This document shows positions 59,866-64,000 of a stretch of DNA of 64,000 bases, one piece after another. Where the stretch lies: assembly GCF_015712165.1 (NCBI RefSeq), contig NZ_JADPZX010000002.1, forward strand, positions 186,001 to 250,000, read 5' to 3'. The position numbers and the translations under genes are program-made. This stretch comes from Streptomyces spinoverrucosus (lineage in GTDB: Bacteria; Actinomycetota; Actinomycetes; Streptomycetales; Streptomycetaceae). Every line of letters starts with the position of its first letter. Positions within the stretch are counted from its first letter, which is position 1. The notes under the pieces are model-generated. The model made no database searches, was not told the origin of the DNA, and saw nothing but the letters and a program-made list of their open reading frames with translations.

Positions 59866-60390
59866 GTGATCAGTCACCCAAGCAGGCACTGCACGGTGGA
59901 GCTCCAAGCCCTGCCGTCGCGGATCGGCCAGGTCCGCAGAATCGTATCTGCGCAGTTGCGCTACTGGCATCTTGATCCCCTGATAGACCGAGCGGCGCTC
60001 GGTGTGACGGAGCTGCTCTCGAACGTCCACCGGCATGCCCAGCCCGACAAGACGTGCACCGTGGAGATCGAGCTGCTGCTCGACCGCCTCATGGTCTCGG
60101 TGCGCGACCACGACCCGCGCCTGCCCATCGTGGAGGACGCGGACCCGCTGGACACCTGCGGGCGTGGGCTCGCGATGGTGGCGGCGATGAGCGAGAGCTG
60201 GGGCGTACGGCCGGACGGCGACAACGGCAAGGTCGTCTGGTTCACCCTGCCCACGACGACCCCCGCTGTTAAGGCCCCGCCGCGCCCGGCCCGCCGTGAA
60301 GTCACGGAGCCCGCGCGCCGGTTCGCGGAGGTCCAGCCCGTCGGCCGCGCGCCCGAACACACTCCCGCCCGGTCGGCCGTTGTCGGCTGA
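59866..60390 (+). CDS. RsbW-like ATP-binding protein (anti-sigma factor kinase type)
   Basis: 174 residues from the GTG at 59866 (GGGGAG 8 bp upstream); a longer N-terminus from an earlier start is possible but has poor codon use. ELQALPSRIGQVRRIVSAQL, the N-box ALGVTELLSNVHRHAQPDKT and the G-box GRGLAMVAAMSESWG define a HATPase_c_2 domain. Such proteins are abundant in Streptomyces and bind sigma or anti-anti-sigma factors; partners are not visible here. The Pro/Arg-rich tail after residue 125 is probably disordered. Confidence 0.88.
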   Translation: MISHPSRHCTVELQALPSRIGQVRRIVSAQLRYWHLDPLIDRAALGVTELLSNVHRHAQPDKTCTVEIELLLDRLMVSVRDHDPRLPIVEDADPLDTCGRGLAMVAAMSESWGVRPDGDNGKVVWFTLPTTTPAVKAPPRPARREVTEPARRFAEVQPVGRAPEHTPARSAVVG

Positions 60391-60430
60391 CCGGGCGGTG
60401 AGCGGACCACGGGGGACTCGCTGAACGGCG

Positions 60431-62992
60431 TCACTCCGTGGCGATCGCCCGCAGTACGTCCAGCCGGGCCGCGCGCCGGGCCGGCCGCAGCCCCGCGAGG
60501 GCTCCGGCAGCGAGGCCCACCAGCGCCACCACCGCCAGTTGCAGGGGCGGCACGGCGAAGGCGAAAGCGCTGTCGCTCGCGCCGTCGGAGGCCGCCACCA
60601 GGACCCAGCCGAGGAAGGCACCGAGGCCCAGCCCGCCCGCCGTACCGAAGGCGGCGACCAGGACGGACTCCCAGCGGACCATGGCCCGCAGTTGGGGCCG
60701 GGTCTGGCCGACCGCCCGCAGCAGGCCCAGTTCGCGGGTGCGTTCGTGGATCGCCAGCGTCAGGGTGTTGGCGATGCCGAGCAGCGCGATCAGCACCGCG
60801 AGCGCGAGGAGGGCGTAGACGAGCGTGAGCATCATGTCGATCCCGCCGGCCGAGGACTGCGCGTACTCGTCGCGGGTCTGCACGTCCGGGTTGCCGTACC
60901 GCGCGGCGACCCGTTCCACTGCGGCCTTGCCCGCGTCCGCGCCCACGCCGTCCGCGAAGGTGACGGCGACCAGGGTGTCGGAGTCCTGGATGCGGTGCGG
61001 GGCCCAGGCGGCGCGGGTGATGACGTACTCCCCCGCCAGCTCGGACTGCCCGTACACCGCACGGACGGTGAAGGTCTCGCTCTCGCCGTCGGCGAAGGCC
61101 AGTCGGACCCGGTCGCCCGTCGTGACGCCCTGCCGGTCGGCCTCGCTCTCGGTGATCGCGATGCCGTCGGTGCCGAGCGCGTGCAGGGGGCCCCGGACCT
61201 GGCCGAGGTCGAAGGCGCGCCCCAGGGCGACCGGGTCGGTGACGGTCAGGGCACGCCCCTGGCCCTCCACCTCGGCGACTCCGCTGCCGAGCCCGACGGC
61301 CGTGTCCACCTCGGGCAGGCGCCCGATCGCCTCCGCGAGCGCCGGGCTGAGCCCGCTGCCGCCCCCGCCGAACGACGGGGTGCTGAGGGCGACATCGCCC
61401 GCGAAAGACCGCGACACGGTCTGGTCCAGCGTCGCCTTCAGGGACGCCCCGAACACCGTGAACAGCGACACGACCGCCACGCCGATCATCAGCGCGCTCG
61501 CCGTGGCGGCCGTCCGCTTCGGGCTGCGCAGGGCGTTGCGCCGGGCGAGGCCACCGGTGACGCCGCGCAGCCGGTCGAGGGGACCGCCGAGGAGGCGTAC
61601 GGCGATGGAGGAGGCGACCGGACCGAGGACCACGAAGGAGACCAGGGCCAGCACGGCTCCGCCACCCGCGAGCCACACCGAGGGGGACATCAGGACGCCG
61701 GTGAGGGTCAGGGCCAGTGCGAGGGCGGCGAGCGCGGCGCCGGTGACGGCGCGTACGCGGGAGGCGCCGGAGGAGTCGACGGCCGTCTCGCGCAGGGCGG
61801 CCAGGGGTGCGGTGCGGCCGGCGCGGACGGCGGGCAGCAGTGCGGAGCCCAGGCAGACCAGGATGCCGACGGCCGGCGGGAGCAGCATCGACAGGCCGCT
61901 GATCACCAGGTCGCCCTCCGGGAAGGGGAATCCGATGGCCGGGAACAGCGCCTGCAGCCCGGCGGCGATTCCGATGCCGCCGGCCAGCCCGGCGGCCGAC
62001 GCGGTCACCGCCACCACGCCCGCCTCGACGAGGGTCGACGCGGTGACCTGGCGGCGGGAGGCACCGAGGGCCCGCAACAGGGCGTTCTCGCGGGTGCGTT
62101 GGGCCACGACGATCGCGAAGGTGTTGTGGATGGAGAACGTGGCGACCAGCAGGGCGACGCCGGAGAACACGAGGAGGAAGGTGGTGAAGATGCTCAGGAA
62201 CTGGCTGGAGATCATGTCGGTGTTCTCCTGCGCCGACTCCTGACCGGTGATGGCCTCGACCCCCTTGGGCAGTACGGGAGTCAGCCGCTCGACCAGCTCC
62301 CGCTCCCCCACCCCGGGACCGGCCCGCACCAGAATGCTCGCCGCCTCGCCCGGCCGTGCGGTGAGGTACTTCTCGGCGTCCGCCCGGGTCATGCCAGTGA
62401 ACGTCACCTGGGCCATGCCGTCCGCGCCGCCGAAGGTCGCGAGGCCGACGATCCTCACCTCGACCGGATCGGGTGTGCGCAGAGTCGTCGTGTCGCCGAT
62501 CCTCAGACCGCCGAGCTCGGCGGTGCCCCGGTTGACGACGACCTCGCCGGTCTTCTCCGGGGCGCGGCCTTCGGCGAGTTCGTACGGGTTGAGCTCCGGG
62601 TCACTGATCCAGTTGCCGGCGAGAGTGGGCGGGCCCTGGCCGCCGATGGGGTCGCCGTTCGCGCCGAGGAGCTGGCCGGCGCCCTCGATGCCGGGCTCGG
62701 CGGCCGCTACGCCGGGCACCCGCTCGACGGTCTCGGCCAGATCGGCGTCGACCGGCCGGCGCACCCCCTGGCTCTCGCCGGGTGTGGTGATGGCGTCGGC
62801 GCTGCGGACGACGGCGTCCGTGCCGCCGGCCGCGCTGCCGAACATGGAGGCGAAGCTCGCGCGCAGCGTGTCGCCCATCACCAGCGTCCCGGCGAGGAAG
62901 GCGACGCCGAGGAACACGGCGAGGAACGTACCTGCGAAGCGGCGCCTGTGCGCGCGCAGCGAGGACACGCTCAGGCGCATGGAGGCGTTCAT
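60431..62992 (-). CDS. ABC transporter permease, MacB/FtsX type
   Basis: 853 residues from the ATG at 62992, which overlaps the ATPase stop (ATGA). The N-terminal TM helix lies in RFAGTFLAVFLGVAFLAGTL; a large extracytoplasmic domain spans residues 45-255. FtsX-type helices follow at 260-400, and a second set of extracytoplasmic plus FtsX helices fills the C-terminal half (LTLVYALLALAVLIALLGIA). It has the duplicated FtsX layout of fused actinobacterial export permeases. Together with the ATPase it should act in export of lipids, peptides or drugs, or in envelope signalling. Confidence 0.92.
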   Translation of the reverse strand: MNASMRLSVSSLRAHRRRFAGTFLAVFLGVAFLAGTLVMGDTLRASFASMFGSAAGGTDAVVRSADAITTPGESQGVRRPVDADLAETVERVPGVAAAEPGIEGAGQLLGANGDPIGGQGPPTLAGNWISDPELNPYELAEGRAPEKTGEVVVNRGTAELGGLRIGDTTTLRTPDPVEVRIVGLATFGGADGMAQVTFTGMTRADAEKYLTARPGEAASILVRAGPGVGERELVERLTPVLPKGVEAITGQESAQENTDMISSQFLSIFTTFLLVFSGVALLVATFSIHNTFAIVVAQRTRENALLRALGASRRQVTASTLVEAGVVAVTASAAGLAGGIGIAAGLQALFPAIGFPFPEGDLVISGLSMLLPPAVGILVCLGSALLPAVRAGRTAPLAALRETAVDSSGASRVRAVTGAALAALALALTLTGVLMSPSVWLAGGGAVLALVSFVVLGPVASSIAVRLLGGPLDRLRGVTGGLARRNALRSPKRTAATASALMIGVAVVSLFTVFGASLKATLDQTVSRSFAGDVALSTPSFGGGGSGLSPALAEAIGRLPEVDTAVGLGSGVAEVEGQGRALTVTDPVALGRAFDLGQVRGPLHALGTDGIAITESEADRQGVTTGDRVRLAFADGESETFTVRAVYGQSELAGEYVITRAAWAPHRIQDSDTLVAVTFADGVGADAGKAAVERVAARYGNPDVQTRDEYAQSSAGGIDMMLTLVYALLALAVLIALLGIANTLTLAIHERTRELGLLRAVGQTRPQLRAMVRWESVLVAAFGTAGGLGLGAFLGWVLVAASDGASDSAFAFAVPPLQLAVVALVGLAAGALAGLRPARRAARLDVLRAIATE

Positions 62993-63741
62993 GACGGCAC
63001 CTCGAAGGCCTTGAGACGGTCCAGGACCTTGTCGGCGGTCGGGGATTCCATACGGTCCACCAGCCGCCCGTCGGCCAGGAACACCACCTCGTCGGCGTGG
63101 GCGGCGGCGACCGGGTCGTGGGTGACCATGACGACCGTGCGATCCATCTGGCGCACGGCCCGGCCGAGCAGCCCCAGCACCTCCTCGCCGGAGCGGGAGT
63201 CGAGGTTGCCGGTCGGCTCGTCGGCGAACACCACGTCGGGGCGGCCGGCGAAGGCGCGGGCGACGGCGACACGTTGCTGCTGACCGCCGGAGAGTTCGGC
63301 GGGCCGGTGGTGGAGCCGGTCGCGCAGGCCGACGACGTCGACGAGGCCGTCGATCCACTCCGCGTCGCCCCGGCCGCCGGCGAGGTCGAGGGGCAGCGTG
63401 ATGTTCTCGGCGACGGTCAGCGTCGGCACCAGGTTGAACGCCTGGAACACAAAGCCGATCCGGTCCCGGCGCAGCAGGGTCAGGCGGCGGTCGTCGAGGG
63501 TGCCCAGGTCGGTGTCGCCGACATAGGCGGCCCCGGAGGTGAGCGTGTCCAGGCCGGCCGCGCAGTGCATCAGCGTGGACTTGCCGGAGCCCGAGGGCCC
63601 CATGATCGCGGTGAAGCGACCGGCCGGAAAGCCGACGCTCACCCCGTCCAGGGCCCTCACGGCCGTGTCCCCGGAGCCGTACACCTTGACGGCGTCCTCC
63701 ACGCGCGCGGCGGTACGGCTCGCGGTGGTCACGACGGTCAC
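62989..63741 (-). CDS. ABC transporter ATP-binding protein, MacB/LolD type
   Basis: 250 residues from the GTG at 63741, overlapping the stop of the upstream gene. Walker A is GPSGSGKSTL (near residue 48), Q-loop QAFNLVPTLTVAENI, signature LSGGQQQRVAVARAFA, Walker B VVFADEPTGNLDSRSG and the switch His in VTHDPVAAAHAD. The sequence falls in the MacB/LolD-like group. It forms the transporter with the permease at 60431. Confidence 0.95.
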   Translation of the reverse strand: MTVVTTASRTAARVEDAVKVYGSGDTAVRALDGVSVGFPAGRFTAIMGPSGSGKSTLMHCAAGLDTLTSGAAYVGDTDLGTLDDRRLTLLRRDRIGFVFQAFNLVPTLTVAENITLPLDLAGGRGDAEWIDGLVDVVGLRDRLHHRPAELSGGQQQRVAVARAFAGRPDVVFADEPTGNLDSRSGEEVLGLLGRAVRQMDRTVVMVTHDPVAAAHADEVVFLADGRLVDRMESPTADKVLDRLKAFEVPS

Positions 63742-64000
63742 ACCGCACCGCCCTTGCCCGTGCGGCCGAACTGCTCGTCGAGGACGGACAGTCGGCGCCA
63801 GTACTCGTCCTCGTCGATCTCGCCGGAGGCGAAGCGGCGGCCGATGATGGCGATGGGCGAGTCGCCGGACGGGCGGCTGTCGTCCATGGCGCGCCACGGC
63901 GCCCGGCGGCCGCGCCAGACAGTGCGGCGCAGGACGGTGACGGCGCCGAAGATCACGGCCGCCCAGATCAGCGGGAAGAGCAGGATCCACGGGCCGGGGC
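63738..64000 (-). CDS. SHOCT-domain membrane protein, N-terminus beyond right edge
   Basis: The C-terminal part of a small protein whose start lies beyond the window. A membrane segment (WILLFPLIWAAVIFGAVTVL) is followed by an Arg-rich stretch and a SHOCT motif: SPIAIIGRRFASGEIDEDEY then WRRLSVLDEQF. SHOCT proteins are short partner proteins, often with transporters or nucleases. The stop overlaps the ATPase start by 4 bp, so it is the first visible gene of the ABC unit. Confidence 0.88.
   Translation of the reverse strand, partial: PGPWILLFPLIWAAVIFGAVTVLRRTVWRGRRAPWRAMDDSRPSGDSPIAIIGRRFASGEIDEDEYWRRLSVLDEQFGRTGKGGAV

Overview
The window is high-GC (about 70% or more), densely coded actinobacterial DNA. 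Frequent GTG starts, 4-base ATGA/GTGA stop-start overlaps and a right half full of Streptomyces-type genes (CdaR/PucR regulator, two-domain TerD protein, Cds1-like cysteine synthase, beta-helix/AAA protein, RsbW-like ATPase) point to a Streptomyces chromosome. I see no tRNA, rRNA, CRISPR array, insertion sequence or phage gene.

Bases 1 to about 36,100 form one catabolic island for CoA thioesters. It holds seven acyl-CoA dehydrogenases (one cut by the left edge), four crotonase-fold proteins, three SDRs, two thiolase-like proteins each paired with a DUF35 Zn-ribbon/OB-fold protein, two adenylate-forming ligases plus a short ligase-like companion, a class III CoA-transferase, two LLM-class (F420-type) oxidoreductases, a GMC oxidoreductase, an aldehyde dehydrogenase, an amidohydrolase, dedicated EtfBA, a hot-dog dehydratase, a hot-dog thioesterase, DoxX, a glycosidase-like pseudoenzyme, a Pat-like GNAT/acyl-CoA-synthetase fusion and a FadR-type GntR regulator. 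The genes fall into about nine transcription units. Nearly every leader gene has an AT-rich, partly palindromic site 28-56 bp upstream of its start (consensus near TARTTATASNAT), so the island looks like one regulon. Paired dehydrogenases and thiolase/DUF35 couples recall steroid side-chain catabolism, but no steroid ring-cleavage gene is present. The substrate is unknown; a bulky, branched or cyclic terpenoid-like acid is my best inference.

From 36.1 to 41.5 kb lie a non-coding boundary, an MHS-type transporter, a GAF/CdaR regulator, a 3-hydroxybutyrate dehydrogenase-like SDR and a NUDIX hydrolase. From 41.5 to 64 kb the content is general chromosomal: Lnt, an O-antigen-ligase-like protein, a MurI-like racemase, an HpnB-like glycosyltransferase, TerD-TerD, a MOSC protein, a beta-helix/AAA+ fusion, a large membrane protein with an interrupted alpha/beta-hydrolase, a DeoR regulator, SRPBCC, Cds1, a 30-bp minisatellite, an RsbW-like ATPase and a MacB-like ABC exporter that runs off the right edge.

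Two genes (etfA and the beta-helix/AAA gene) are broken by apparent single-base losses in G-runs. These may be sequencing errors or real mutations. Family calls were made by eye from motifs, without database searches.
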